A DNA stretch of 64,000 bases from Calocera cornea HHB12733 (Eukaryota > Basidiomycota > Dacrymycetes > Dacrymycetales > Dacrymycetaceae), in NCBI GenBank assembly GCA_001632435.1, contig KV423931.1, forward strand, positions 214,699-278,698, written 5' to 3'. The translations under genes and the position numbers were made by a program. How positions within the stretch are numbered: the stretch's first letter is position 1; each line of letters begins with the position of its first letter. This document shows positions 1 to 10,077 of this stretch, piece after piece. Below the pieces are notes generated by a model. The model made no database searches. It worked only from the letters and a program-made list of their open reading frames with translations, and was not told where the DNA came from.

Positions 1-1
1 G

Positions 2-598
2 ACCCCTGCGGACGCAAGCGCGGCACCGGAAGATCATCAGATGGCCGATGAGGAGCATATCCCGAAGGAAGAGGAGCAGACCCCTGCGCCCGCTGCGACG
101 AACGGAGAGGAGGCGCCGATCGATGTTGACAAGGTTGCATCGGAGCCGGCCCCCCAAGTTCCTGCTACGAACGGCACCGAGGAGCCCACAACGGGCGTGC
201 CGCAGTCTGCGGTCCGTCGCGCCGCAGATCTTGCACTGAGGGCTGCGGCTGCGCGCGCCTCAAGCCTTGCTACGCACGAGAATACTGTGATGCAATCATT
301 GGTGACTCGCATTGTCAAGGCGCAGCTGACCAAGCTGGAGATCAAAATGTCGGGGTTTGAGCAGCTGGAGGAGCTGCTCGAGTCGGAGCGGCGGGCACTG
401 GAGGAACAGCGTATCGGGCTGGAGCGGGACAGGGAGAACCTGCGCAAGCAAGCTGAGAAGCTTGGCGACCGCGCGAAAGAGCTGGGCGTGGACCTGGAGC
501 AGCTGGGTGGGAAGACTCTGGCGCAGGAGGTCGAGGCGCACGTTGAGGAGCCGGGACTCCCTGTTGGCCAGCCTGCACCCATCCTGACGGCGCTGTGA
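2..598 (+). CDS. SWI3/RSC8-like chromatin remodelling subunit, 3' part
   Basis: The reading frame is open from the window edge to a stop at 596-598, so only the C-terminal ~198 residues are seen. After an acidic, Pro/Ala-rich linker comes an Ala-rich helix (about 60 residues in) of the type that follows the SANT domain in SWI3, RSC8 and SMARCC proteins. It is followed by a long Glu/Leu/Arg coiled coil that starts with a residue pattern of QLTKLEIKM type. This is the SWIRM-associated C-terminal region, which dimerises the subunit inside SWI/SNF or RSC nucleosome remodellers in the nucleus. The SWIRM and SANT domains would lie left of the window and cannot be checked, so I cannot say whether it is the SWI/SNF or the RSC paralogue. 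It converges on SEC20, whose stop lies about 70 bp away. Confidence 0.75.
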   Translation, partial: TPADASAAPEDHQMADEEHIPKEEEQTPAPAATNGEEAPIDVDKVASEPAPQVPATNGTEEPTTGVPQSAVRRAADLALRAAAARASSLATHENTVMQSLVTRIVKAQLTKLEIKMSGFEQLEELLESERRALEEQRIGLERDRENLRKQAEKLGDRAKELGVDLEQLGGKTLAQEVEAHVEEPGLPVGQPAPILTAL

Positions 599-667
599 GA
601 TTTACGTGTTGCGTTCGCTGTTGTTATAGTTCTGTCACGCCGTAATGTATTAGTGTAGGACGACACT

Positions 668-1948
668 CTACAGCTCGACTCTGTGCCGCGGCGGTGATGC
701 CTCGGCGGGAGGAGCAACTGTCCACGGATCGGTTAATGGTGTTGCCTCGTCAGGGAAGGTGTCTTCCGTAAATGCCCACTCTTCTGCCTCGGGCTCGGGT
801 GCATCGGTAGGACTGACGGCTGTTATGACGAGGTTCTCTTCGAGCGTATGTGATGGCTCCACAGATGATGAGGCGTCGAATACGATGCTGGTCGGGCTGT
901 CCAACAGCGTTTTTGAGACTGTGATCACCGAGGTAACAGTCTCCACCACCACCGTCGGTTCTTGCGACTTGTGCGCGAGAGACGCCGCCGCGGCCAGAGC
1001 GGTGGTCGTGGTCGTGAGCAAGCTAGTGACGACCTGTACCGACCCCCTGGCCTTCTTCGCCACCTCCTCCAAGCCCAGCCCCTCGTCGCCAAAGCTCGGG
1101 AGGAACCTGAGCCACCAGAAAGCGAGCCTGACGCCGCGGTCGAATATCCTCTGCTTGAGGATGAAGGCGAGGACGAGGAGGAAGAATGCGAGTGCGGCGA
1201 AGATGAGCGCGCGGTCCATCCAGTCCGCGCGCTCGAGGGCGGTGATGAGCGTGCGGGAGGTGTTGAGCAGGGTGGTGAGGGAGAGGTACGAGTGGGAGGC
1301 CGCGTGCAGCGTGCGGGAGGAGGCGTCCAGCAGCTGCGTGGAGAGCACGGAGCGCTCGACTTCCTGCTGCATCGCCGCCATCGTCCGGCGCAGCGCGAGC
1401 GTGACCTCGTTGCTCGTGTTCGTCAGGGCGTCGGCGGACCTTGCCACGCGCCGTGTGTCAGCTGCACGGTGCACAGTGCGAGTCATGCGAGGAGAGGCGC
1501 ACTTGTCCAGGGCCGAGTCGGGCGCCGCACCCGCAAGCAGCTCCGCCCGCGTGCTCTTCGCCTCGATCGCCCGCTTACTCTGCAGCACCGCGGCCCTCGC
1601 GTCCCTCTTCAGCCTTTGCTCGCCAGACCCGAGCCAGTCAGCCCCCCTGCCCAACCGAGAGATCAAACCGACTCACCGGTCCAGCTCCGCCCTGAGCTGC
1701 CCGAGCTGGAGCTGGCCAGCGAGCGCCTCCCGCCCGTCGTCCTCCTCCCCCTCGACAAGCAGCTCGAGCGCACGCACCCCGCGCAGCACGCCCTCGAGGT
1801 CCTCGCGCAGCTCGCTCGCGTACTGCTGGTGCAGGGCGAGCGGGCCGGGGCAGGCGAGGAGCCGCGGCAGCTGGTACGTGCGCATGTCTGTCAGCCGGCG
1901 GGCGAGCGCCGCGAGCTGCGTGCTGGGGGATTGGGGGACGGGGGCCAT
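668..1948 (-). CDS. SEC20: SEC20-type ER-Golgi Qb-SNARE
   Basis: Two exons, 1677-1948 and 668-1613, give 405 aa; the 63-nt intron has a GTGAGT donor. The ATG at 1948 was chosen because the open frame upstream is low-complexity. The protein has an N-terminal helical region, a SNARE-like heptad stretch, one hydrophobic segment (FAALAFFLLVLAFIL) and then a long C-terminal tail. This layout and the preceding conserved helix fit Sec20/BNIP1, the Qb-SNARE of the DSL1/Ufe1/Use1 complex that fuses Golgi-derived COPI vesicles with the ER. Yeast Sec20 ends in a luminal HDEL retrieval signal; this one ends in HRVEL, which could be a weak KDEL-like signal. The ~130-residue acidic tail after the TM segment is longer than a simple tail-anchor would allow, so it should lie in the ER lumen. 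Confidence 0.75.
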
Positions 1949-2210
1949 TGGGGTTGGGGGGGGTTGGGGGGGGGGCGCTGAGTGAGACCGGTCACGGAGA
2001 GCACGTTGTGATGTTGGGGGTTCGGAGAGCGGAGAGGGGAGCCGATGGGGATCACAGTGGTGCGATCGCAGGCAGGGCAGCGCTGCTTCACGTGGAGGCA
2101 CGTGACCCGCTCCTCCCCAACCACCTTCGCCCATCCCACGAGCGAGCTGATCGAATCCGTAATATACCATGCAAAGTATGCTTCAATACACGATCCGACG
2201 CTGTCCTGTC

Positions 2211-3632
2211 CTACTGCACACCCACCGTCCTCCTCCGGCGGAGCTTGACCCGCTCCCCCGCCGAGCCCGCCTGCAGCTCCAGCTCCGTCCCCATCCCCAT
2301 CCCCATCCCCATCTCCAGCTTCAAGTTGTCGTCAAGCCCGACTCTCGCCCTCTTCCCGTCCTCCTCCCGGTCGGCCAAGGACTCCCGCCCCCGCTTCCGC
2401 TTCGCGCGGGGGAGCGAGTCCGGCGTGGGCGGGAGGGTGGGGTTCGGCCTCGCGCGGGGTTTGGTCGGCGTCGGGGTCGGGCCGGCGCGTGCGCGGCTCG
2501 CTCTGGGCGTCTCTGGCTCCTGCACGTCCTTGGCCGACAGGGGCGACAGGGGCGACAGGGGCGCCTCCTCCTCCTTCGCCGACTCGCCCCCCTGCGCGCC
2601 TCCCAGCGCGGAGAACTCCCTCAGCTCCCCGGCGAACAGCACGGCCTGGGCCCAGCCCGCATACGGGCCCCACACGTCCCTGAGCCGCTCCGCAATCTGA
2701 AGATACAGGGCCGGGGTCATGCCCTTGGCCGCGGCAGGCTTGAGCCCGTAGTGGCGCACGGCGAGCTGGTGCACGTGGGTGTCGACGGGGACGACGGCGG
2801 GCTGGTCGAGGGACATGAGGAGGACGCAGTCGGCTACTTTTGGGCCTACGCCGGGGAGGGCGAGGAGGGCGGCGCGGGCTTCGGGCAGCGGGGCGGCGCG
2901 GAGGGCGGCGAGGTGGTCGCGGGCCGAGGGGCGCTTTCCTTGCTGCGCCGGGGCTGAGGCGGCGGCGAGGGCGACGAGCGCGGCGGAGGTGCCGACGATG
3001 TACTTTGCGCGGTAGCCGAAGCCGAGCTGCCTGAGCCGGTGCTCGACGCCTGGGCCCGTGAGCGCCTCGGGCTCGGGGAAGGGGCGGTACTGGGCGGTGC
3101 CGCCCGTGGGGAGGGGGTACTCGAGCAGGACGGGGGCGTACTCGGCCGGGAGGGCGTGGACCATGCTGGTTATGCGGGAGATGTGGTTGTTCTGTGAGCA
3201 GATGAAGGAGAGCAGGCACGCCCAGGGGTCCTGCCGCAGGAGGCGGATGCCGGGGAGGGACGGGGCGAGGCGGGCGAAGGCGGCGTCGGCGCGGGCCCAG
3301 TCGGCGTACAGGGTGGGGAGGTCGATGGCGAGCTGGAAGTAGTCGCGCAGCCAGAGGAGGGTGCTGTCGGGTGCGTTTGGCGGGGGCGGGTCCGGGGCCG
3401 GGGCGGGGAAGACGGCGCGGTAGTAGATGTGTGTGTGTGACTGGCGGAGGCAGACGAGCCTGTCGGCGAGGCAGAGGCGGTACTCGTGGGTGGGCTCTGT
3501 GCCGGTGGGTTGCGCAGAGAGGGGGAGGGGGAGCACGTGCCAGAGGAAGGACTGGCCGCAGCGGAGGACGGTGTGCAGGCTGAGCTGGCCGGGCGGCAGG
3601 GCGATCGCGCGGAAGCCGGGCGGGGGAGCCAT
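2211..3632 (-). CDS. OGG1: 8-oxoguanine DNA glycosylase/AP lyase
   Basis: Single exon, 473 aa. It removes 8-oxoguanine opposite C and nicks the abasic site (base-excision repair; nucleus, often mitochondria). Visible family marks are the N-terminal OGG_N region (CGQSFLWH near residue 25), the RQDPW..SFICSQNNHI block near 133-151, and the helix-hairpin-helix LPGVGPKVADC at 259-269, whose Lys265 matches the Schiff-base lysine of human OGG1. The catalytic Asp is in VPVDTHV (Asp284). The core ends near residue 345. The remaining ~125 residues are Pro/Ser/Arg-rich with basic KRKR patches (probable nuclear signal) and a Gly-Met microrepeat, and are longer than in human OGG1. The gene is head-to-tail with SEC20, and its ATG lies about 720 bp from the divergent zinc-ribbon gene. 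Confidence 0.95.
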   Translation of the reverse strand: MAPPPGFRAIALPPGQLSLHTVLRCGQSFLWHVLPLPLSAQPTGTEPTHEYRLCLADRLVCLRQSHTHIYYRAVFPAPAPDPPPPNAPDSTLLWLRDYFQLAIDLPTLYADWARADAAFARLAPSLPGIRLLRQDPWACLLSFICSQNNHISRITSMVHALPAEYAPVLLEYPLPTGGTAQYRPFPEPEALTGPGVEHRLRQLGFGYRAKYIVGTSAALVALAAASAPAQQGKRPSARDHLAALRAAPLPEARAALLALPGVGPKVADCVLLMSLDQPAVVPVDTHVHQLAVRHYGLKPAAAKGMTPALYLQIAERLRDVWGPYAGWAQAVLFAGELREFSALGGAQGGESAKEEEAPLSPLSPLSAKDVQEPETPRASRARAGPTPTPTKPRARPNPTLPPTPDSLPRAKRKRGRESLADREEDGKRARVGLDDNLKLEMGMGMGMGTELELQAGSAGERVKLRRRRTVGVQ

Positions 3633-4094
3633 CCTGCGATGTGAGCAGGATCGAGCAGCACAGGACGGGCAGACGCGCTCAACAGCAAGTCATGTCCAGC
3701 GCGCCCCCTTGCTTGCCTCCGTCCGGAGCCTGCTCACGGCGCGGGAATGGGCGACGGTTCCCCTCCCGGTCGTCCTCGGCCGGCACTGGCGACGGGCGAT
3801 GTATCTGACTGGACGGGTGTCGTCATACCAAGCCCGACGCAGCGAGCAAGCGAGAGGCCGTGCGCATCCCCCCTTGTCCCCCTTGTGGTTCATTGTCGGA
3901 AGCCGAGGGTGCACGGCCCCCCCATCAGAGCTACCGGCCAGTGGCCGACCCTGGCGAGAAACCCGGACGGTCCCTGCGCGACGCGGTGACTCCAGCCTGG
4001 CTCACCCTCACCCTCACCCTCTCGCCCATCACCCCCTCACCCCCTCCTCCCCGCAGGACGGCTGCGTGCTGTGGCATACACGCCTCGCTAGCCC

Positions 4095-4353
4095 CACCCC
4101 CCCTATATCCCGCAAGTATATATCCATACAACCCGCGCAGGACACCGGACATCCCCCTTCGTCCCGTCCCCGTCCCCACCCCCGCGCACACAGCGCATAC
4201 ACCGACCACGCAGCCCCCCTGGCCCGCCGCGTACACTTCACAAGCCCCCTCGTCTCCTCCGCGCGCTCCCCGCCGTCCTCACACCCGTACCTCGCCACCG
4301 CCCAGTCGGCCGTCCCAGCAACACCAACACCAACACCCACACCAACACCCACA
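4095..4353 (+). promoter_or_regulatory. TATA-like element and CA-rich leader of the zinc-ribbon gene
   Basis: A TATATAT run lies near 4118-4124, about 230 bp before the ATG at 4354. The last ~40 bases before the ATG are a nearly perfect CCAACA/CACCAA repeat, giving an unstructured C/A-rich 5' leader. The TATA role is inferred from position only. Confidence 0.3.
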
Positions 4354-5760
4354 ATGGGCCAGGCGGTCTCCTCCTCCTCGGCCTACGCCTGCCCGCAGTG
4401 CCGCGCGCCCTTCGCCCAGTCGGCCAAGCACTGCACACAGTGCGGGTACGCAAACCCCATCTTCCTCGAGGCCGCCCGCTACGGCGTCCTCTCCTCCTCC
4501 CGCTCCTCCGAGGACCGCGCCCTCGCCGCCCACGACGCGGGCCCGGACGGCGTCCCCTGCGCGTACTGCCACTGGCCCATCCGCCGCGGGCAGATGTACT
4601 GCCAGGAGTGCGGCCACCCGCAGCCCGTGACCGAGCCCGACCCGGCCTGGACGCCGCGCACGCGCCAGCAGATGCTCCGCCGGCCCTCCGCCTCCGCCGC
4701 CGCCGCCGCGCGCAGGGAGGACCCGCCCCAAACCGAGGACATGCGCCGCGCCGAGGTGCCCCACCCCATGGGCGTCGAGGCCCTCGTCACCCCCACGGGC
4801 AAGGCCACCCGCAAGCTCGAGGCCCTCAGCAACGCCATCTTCGCCCTCCTCACCGCCCCCGGCTCCAACGCCGTCACCCAGTCCCACTCGCGCAAGCCCC
4901 TGATCGACATCCCGCGGCTGCAGTACCTCGAGCAGAAGCTCGGCCGCCGGCCAGAGTACATGCTCTCCGCGCTCCACCCGAGCGCAGTCCTCGCCGTGTA
5001 CAAGTCCATGGCCCTCGAGCACGCCCTCGTCCCCTTCCCCCCGCCCGCACAGCACATCGAGGCCCCCTGCCTCACCCGCCTCGGCCTCATGCAGTACCTC
5101 CAGCACGGCATCCTCTACGACCCGCACGAGGCCGTGCGCGAGCTGCGCCAGCTGCTCGCCGACACGCCCGACCTCCCCGGCCCCCCCCCGTGGCTCGCCT
5201 CCGCACAGGTGCACGCCGGCCTCATCCCCGCGGGCAGCAAGGGCGCGTGGTTCATCGAGGAGAACATGGCGCTGTCCAAGCCGCACCCGGTCGCCCAGTC
5301 AAAGCAGGAGCGCATGCTCGCCGAGCTCGACCAGCTCGGGTTCAACCTCCCCGGCACGCCGAGCGCCGCCCCGCACGGCCACCGCCGGCAGCGCTCGAGC
5401 GCAGCCAACATCCCCGTCCCCGGGCCGAACGCCGACGCCGCCCTCACGCCCGGCACGCCCTTCCTCAGCCCGAACCCGTACACCGCCTGGCCGTGGGGCG
5501 CCGCGGGCTACTTCCCCTCGCCGTACATGTACCCGCCCGCCCTCCCCGCCAGCCCGTACGGCTGGGCCGCCTACCCCCCGCACCCATACTCCCCGCAGCG
5601 CAGCCCGTACCGTCTTTCCCCCGGCCTGCCCCAGCAGGAGCTTTATAATTACGGAGGAGGGCCGGGGGCGGGGGCGGGGGCGCGGACGAGCCCGGGGAGA
5701 CAGCATGTGGGGCACTCGGACGACGCGTGGGACTATAGGGACTACGAGGACATCCGCTAG
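4354..5760 (+). CDS. Proline/tyrosine-rich protein with two zinc-ribbon CxxC pairs
   Basis: A 468-aa protein without introns. The ATG at 4354 was preferred because the frame upstream is non-protein-like (CA repeats, stop-free by composition). The start MGQAVSSSS fits the N-myristoylation rule (Gly2, small residue at 3, Ser6). Residues ~12-32 hold CPQC...CTQC and ~70-90 hold CAYC...CQEC, two four-Cys zinc-ribbon-like units with spacing near 14-16 residues. A central helical region (about 130-330) has no fold I recognise. The tail (about 340-468) is Pro, Tyr, Ala and Ser-rich with NPYTAWPWG-like and YPP motifs, so probably disordered. Function is unknown. A membrane-tethered adaptor is an inference from the myristoylation motif only. 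Confidence 0.8.
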   Translation: MGQAVSSSSAYACPQCRAPFAQSAKHCTQCGYANPIFLEAARYGVLSSSRSSEDRALAAHDAGPDGVPCAYCHWPIRRGQMYCQECGHPQPVTEPDPAWTPRTRQQMLRRPSASAAAAARREDPPQTEDMRRAEVPHPMGVEALVTPTGKATRKLEALSNAIFALLTAPGSNAVTQSHSRKPLIDIPRLQYLEQKLGRRPEYMLSALHPSAVLAVYKSMALEHALVPFPPPAQHIEAPCLTRLGLMQYLQHGILYDPHEAVRELRQLLADTPDLPGPPPWLASAQVHAGLIPAGSKGAWFIEENMALSKPHPVAQSKQERMLAELDQLGFNLPGTPSAAPHGHRRQRSSAANIPVPGPNADAALTPGTPFLSPNPYTAWPWGAAGYFPSPYMYPPALPASPYGWAAYPPHPYSPQRSPYRLSPGLPQQELYNYGGGPGAGAGARTSPGRQHVGHSDDAWDYRDYEDIR

Positions 5761-6498
5761 CCGGGGGCCAGCGCGGGGGGCAGCCGCGGGGGAGTGGAGG
5801 CCGTGGGAGCGGCCCGTGTCGTTGGCGCGGGTGATGGAGGGTCGGCGGGAGCCGCGTTGACGCTCCTTTATTTATTTGTTCTGTTCTGCTCTGCTCTGTT
5901 CTGTTCTGTTCTTTGTTCTTTCCTTTCCTTTCTTTCAGTGCTCGTTCGCCAGAGTACAGGAACCCGTTCGCGCTCAGTTTGACTCCTTGGGAGGGGCGCT
6001 GGGGGAGGGTGATACATACAGTATGCAGAAGAGAGGGAGAGGCGTGTGCGTGCTGGGCTGGGCTGTACAGGGCTTGGCGGGGATGTTGTACAAGAGAAAC
6101 GTGGTTGGCCCCATTGGGGGAGGAGGAGATGGAATGGAATGAAATGAAATGGAATGAAATGAAATGGAATGAATGTGCTTTGTGTGTCGACATCATCGGA
6201 GTGGGCCGCACCGGCTAGCTCTGCAGGTGCACGTCCCTTCGAGTCGACCAGCGTATGAACACAGTACGTATATCTGCAGTGGGACACTGCATTTAACTTG
6301 TTAGAAGCTACCCAAGTTGGCTTAACTTATACAAACTGCATCAGGCACACAAACGAGCGTCCCGCAAAGGCTTGTTTAGCCCACCACCCGCAGACGAGCC
6401 CTACAGTATGTGGCGACGCGGTGCGGACGTCAGAAGCGGGAAGAACCCCGAGCGGACCCCTAGAGGGTACGTCATGGGCTGTCGAATGACGCGGGGCG
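5761..6498. other. Intergenic stretch with pyrimidine tract and GGAAT/GAAAT repeat
   Basis: No convincing gene. At 5868-5935 there is a T/C tract built of CTGTT/CTCTG units ending in TTTCC runs, probably in the 3' region of the zinc-ribbon gene. At 6129-6176 a pentameric tract alternates GGAAT, GAAAT and TGAAATG units. Short frames here are shadows of these repeats. Confidence 0.6.
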
Positions 6499-6506
6499 GT
6501 TATAAG
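6499..6506 (+). promoter_or_regulatory. TATA-like box of the PalI/SUR7 gene
   Basis: TTATAAG lies about 55 bp before the ATG at 6559 and is followed by CCCT and a C-rich leader, a reasonable core-promoter distance. Assigned by position only. Confidence 0.35.
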
Positions 6507-6558
6507 CCCTGCCGCAGGTGGCCTCTTCCCCGCCCCGCACGCCGCCCAGAGCCGCACG

Positions 6559-7340
6559 ATGCTCTTGCGCCTTGTGGCCCCCGTGCTCTGGTTCGCAGCC
6601 TTCCTCCTCCTCCTCCTCGCAACCCTCTCCGCCCCCATCGTCCCACACATATTCATCCTCTCCGCCACCGCACACATCGCCCCCTCCCTCCTCGGCCTAC
6701 ACCCCGCCAGCGCCACCGACACAGTCTCGTTCGGCGTCTGGGGCTGGTGTGCAGGCCAGGCGACCTTGACGTGCGTCCCTCCTCCCTGTCCTGTCCCTCG
6801 TCCCAGCCGACCCTCTAACCGCCTGCCGCCCCCAGCGTCCTCGGCGACTCGCACGAGCTCGTAGCAGCACAATGCTCCGCGCGCCACCTGGGGTACACCC
6901 TCGACCCGACAGTGCAGGCGATCCTCCAGCTCTCCAACGAGCAGTCCAACGCCCAGCTCATCCTCAAGGGCGTCACCACCGCCCTCGTCCTGCACCCGCT
7001 CGCCTGCGGGCTGGCCTTCCTCGCCTGGGTGCTGAGCTTCTGGCTCCTGCTCCGGCCTGAGGCGGGGCGCTTCGCCCTCTGCGCGGTGCTGCCCGTCGCC
7101 TGGCTAGCGGGCACAATCACCACGATCGCCTTCGTCGTCGACGTCGTCTTCGTCGCCGTGGCCAGGGGGAAAGTGTGGGACTCGACCGTCGGCGACGTCA
7201 CCATAGGCTTCGGGAACGCCGTGTGGATCGTGCTGGGCGCGATGGTCGCCAGCTGGCTCGCGCTCGCGGGCGTTTGTGGCGCCGTGTGCTGCGGGGAGCG
7301 CGGCTGGGGCAAGGGGAGGGCGAGGGGGAGGCGCGGGTAA
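6559..7340 (+). CDS. SUR7/PalI-like four-TM membrane protein
   Basis: Two exons, 6559-6770 and 6836-7340 (GTGCGT donor, CCCCAG acceptor), give 238 aa. The protein has an N-terminal TM segment, an extracellular loop with the claudin-like W-G-W-C...C pattern (about residues 60-85), then three more TM segments near 130-150, 155-180 and 205-228. This matches the fungal SUR7/PalI (Pfam PalI) family, which sits in plasma-membrane eisosome domains or, for PalI/Rim9, in the ambient-pH sensing complex. The short cytoplasmic tail (GKGRARGRRG) lacks the long tail of ascomycete PalI, so I cannot say which branch it belongs to. It converges with NOP2. Confidence 0.7.
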
Positions 7341-7739
7341 GTCCTGTGTGCTGGTTGGTCGGTACAAGGCGGAGGGCGCTGATATGTGCGGTCTAGGAGG
7401 CACGCGCAGGATCAGGCGGCCAAGTACTGAGCCCCGCGTGCTGTGCGCTCTCTTGGCGAAACGCTTTGCACACGAATTGGAGAGACCCAATTTTATGACA
7501 AGTTATTCACGAACACTTCTTTCTCCTCCCCTGCTTACTCGGAGGGATACCCTCTTGCTCTCATGTACCCGTTGTCAATTCACGCATACCGCCGTACTGT
7601 GTTAGGTATCGCTCCCGTACTGTACATACTTATTCCCGAATGCAATACGCGCCCCCGACCCCCACTCCCGTCCCTCTCACACCCCTGTCGTGCAAGTGCA
7701 GTACGCGAACAGCACCAGCAGCAAAAAAGGGAGGGAGCA
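7341..7739. other. Intergenic region between convergent PalI-like and NOP2 genes
   Basis: About 400 bp holding the two 3' UTRs. No repeat, RNA gene or coding pattern was seen. Confidence 0.5.
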
Positions 7740-9903
7740 CTAGTCCGACTCGTCCGCCCCCGCCGCGCGGGCCGCGTCCACCGCCGCCTTGGGCCGGAGC
7801 TTGATGCCCTTGTGCTTGAGCAGGTACTTGCGCTTGCTCTCTGTATCGCCCGTCAGCCCCATTCCCACAGCGACAGCAGAACACGCACCGCGGATGATGT
7901 CCGCATCCGCCGCATCGTCAAACGCCGCCTTGTCCGCATCGCCCCTGCCGCCCTTCTCCACCGTGCTCGCCGCGGGCGCACCGTCCCGCGCCTCCTCCTC
8001 CTCCTCCTCCTCGTCGCTCTCCCCCCTCGCGCGCCTCTTCCCCGGCTTGCCGACCTTCAGCCGCGCGACGAAGAACCCGTCCATGTTGTGCACATGCGGG
8101 TAGTACCTCCGCGTCAGCGCCAGGCTCTCGTGGAACACCTTGCCCTTGTACGCCCTGAACCCCTCCCTGCCGAACTCGAGCCCCGTCGGGACGAGCTTGA
8201 CGTGCGGCCGCTTGCGCAGCGCGTAGTCCACCACGGACTCGTTCTCGTCCACCGTCACGGAGCACGTCGAGTAGACGACGGTGGCGCCGGAGGAAGCGGG
8301 GTTGATCGAGTCGATCGCGCAGAGGATGAGCTGCTTTTGGAGGTGCGAGAGGAGCGTGAAGTCGCGCACGGACTGCGGCCGCATCAGTATAACATGTAGA
8401 GGCGGTCGGCGGGAGCACGCACCTTGTTGATCTTGACGCCCGCGTCCTTGCTGATCACGCCCGTCCCGCTGCACGGCGCATCGAGCAGCACCCGATCGAA
8501 CCCGCCCATGACCTTGGGGAACTGCCGCCCGTCATAGCTGCACACGACGACGTTCCTGCACCCGAGCCTATGCACGTTCGCCGTGAGCCCCTTGGTGCGC
8601 TCCTTGTTCGCGTCGTTCGCGAACACCACGCCCGTGTTCTGCATCAAAGCAGAGATGTACGTCGTCTTCCCGCCCGGCGCGCTCGCCATGTCCAGCACGC
8701 GCTCGCCCGGCTGCGGCTCAAGCGCCATCACGGGCAGGAAGGAGGACGCCGCTTGCAGCATGTACTGCCCCGCGAGGTACTCGGGCGTCGCCCCGATCGG
8801 CACGGCGCTCTCGAACACCTGCAGGCCGACCTTGCTCCATTTCCCGACGGGCTCGAGGTTCACCCCGCGGTTGATGAGCGCCTGCGCCAGGTCCCTCCTG
8901 CGCGCCCGCAGAGTGTTCGTCCGGATCGTCACCGGCCGGGGCAGCTCGTTCGCCTCGAAGAACTCGATCGCCTCCGACACGGGGAAGAGGTCGAACAACT
9001 TCTCCGCGAGGAACTCGTTGTACCCGTAGTAGTTGGCGATGTCGGCCACGAGCTGCTGCACGTACTCGGAGCGCGAGCGGCCCGGCGCAGCCCACTTCTT
9101 AAAGTCGCCCAGCACCTTGACGCACTCGCGCATGCGCAGCTGCAGCTCGCCCAGCTCGACAGGCACGCCGCCCTCCTTCTCGGCCTCCTGCTGCTCCGCA
9201 CTGGGAAGCTCGAACATCGCCTCCTCGCCTTCGCCCTCGCCGGCGGCTTCAGCAAAGTTGGCAGCCGCTTCCGCAGCGGCCTTTGCCTCCAGCGCCCGGG
9301 AACGAGCCTCCATGTTGCTCGCTGTTATAGGACCGTCCTCGTCCTCGTCGTCCTCATCCTCATCAGATGAGGGTTCGGCAAATCGTGCCTTCTTTTTTGT
9401 GGGAACGGCTTCCTCCTCTTCGTCAGAGTCTAGGAAATCCATCTCCTGAGCCTCGGGTCGCTCAAGGTCATCTCCGCTAAATATAGTCTCAGCATGCAAG
9501 AAAGGTGACAGTAGTGAAGGCACTCGCTCTTCAAGATCAAACTCATCAGCGTCCATCTCCCCATCCACCTCACCATCCTCATCGCTGTCGGCGAATAGGG
9601 ACCTGCCACCACCGATCAGCTCAGTACCGAGCCCCTAGCCCGTGGCGCTCACTTCTTATGCACCTCCAGATCCTCATCGTCGCCTCCAAACCCACCCCAA
9701 GCCTCATCCTCATCCTCCTCAGTCCCGGACTCCACAGGCGGCGGGGGTACCTTGCCCTTCTTCTTCCCGGCCCCGTTGACGCCCTTGGACTTCTTCGCAA
9801 CCCGCTCGCCGTCGTCCGCCGCCTTCCGCTTCAATATGCTGACCGGTGCCGCCGCCGCCGCCTTCGGTGTGGCCGCAATGGCCTTCTGCTTTGTCTTGGC
9901 CAT
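7740..9903 (-). CDS. NOP2: Nucleolar 25S rRNA m5C methyltransferase
   Basis: Four exons, 9653-9903, 8423-9602, 7889-8372 and 7740-7840, sum to 2016 nt (671 aa). A basic/acidic N-terminus (Lys-rich, then DSDEEEE runs) precedes the RCMT core. Visible motifs are the SAM loop MASAPGGKTTY, the LDAPCSGTG motif with the first catalytic-region Cys, and VYSTCS with the second Cys used by Nop2/NSUN enzymes. Nop2 methylates a conserved cytosine of large-subunit rRNA and is needed for 60S assembly. The last intron (7841-7888) is 48 nt and keeps frame, so its retention would insert 16 residues. I call it spliced because the joined sequence restores the family pattern ahead of the basic tail. The gene is divergent from PEX10, with 174 bp between ATGs. 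Confidence 0.95.
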
Positions 9904-10077
9904 GTGTAGTCGCAGGAGGGCAAAGTAGTGAGGTCCCTAGCTGTGCCCAAATTATTTTCGCCCTTCGTCACCGTGGGCGGCCGTTCTTCACAGCCCCTCA
10001 CACTGAATCACGTGCCCCGGCTATTGCCCTCTGCTGGATCGGGTCCTGCTGGCTTGCTCATCCCCGCCTGGCGGACC
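9904..10077. promoter_or_regulatory. Bidirectional promoter of NOP2 and PEX10
   Basis: Only 174 bp separate the two start codons, so both promoters must sit here. No clear TATA box is present. Confidence 0.5.

Noticed and set aside
759..1985. Long plus-strand frames (408 and 339 codons) opposite SEC20
   Set aside because: They are antisense shadows of a GC-rich coding region; Ser/Arg-rich composition, no domain, and SEC20 accounts for the region.
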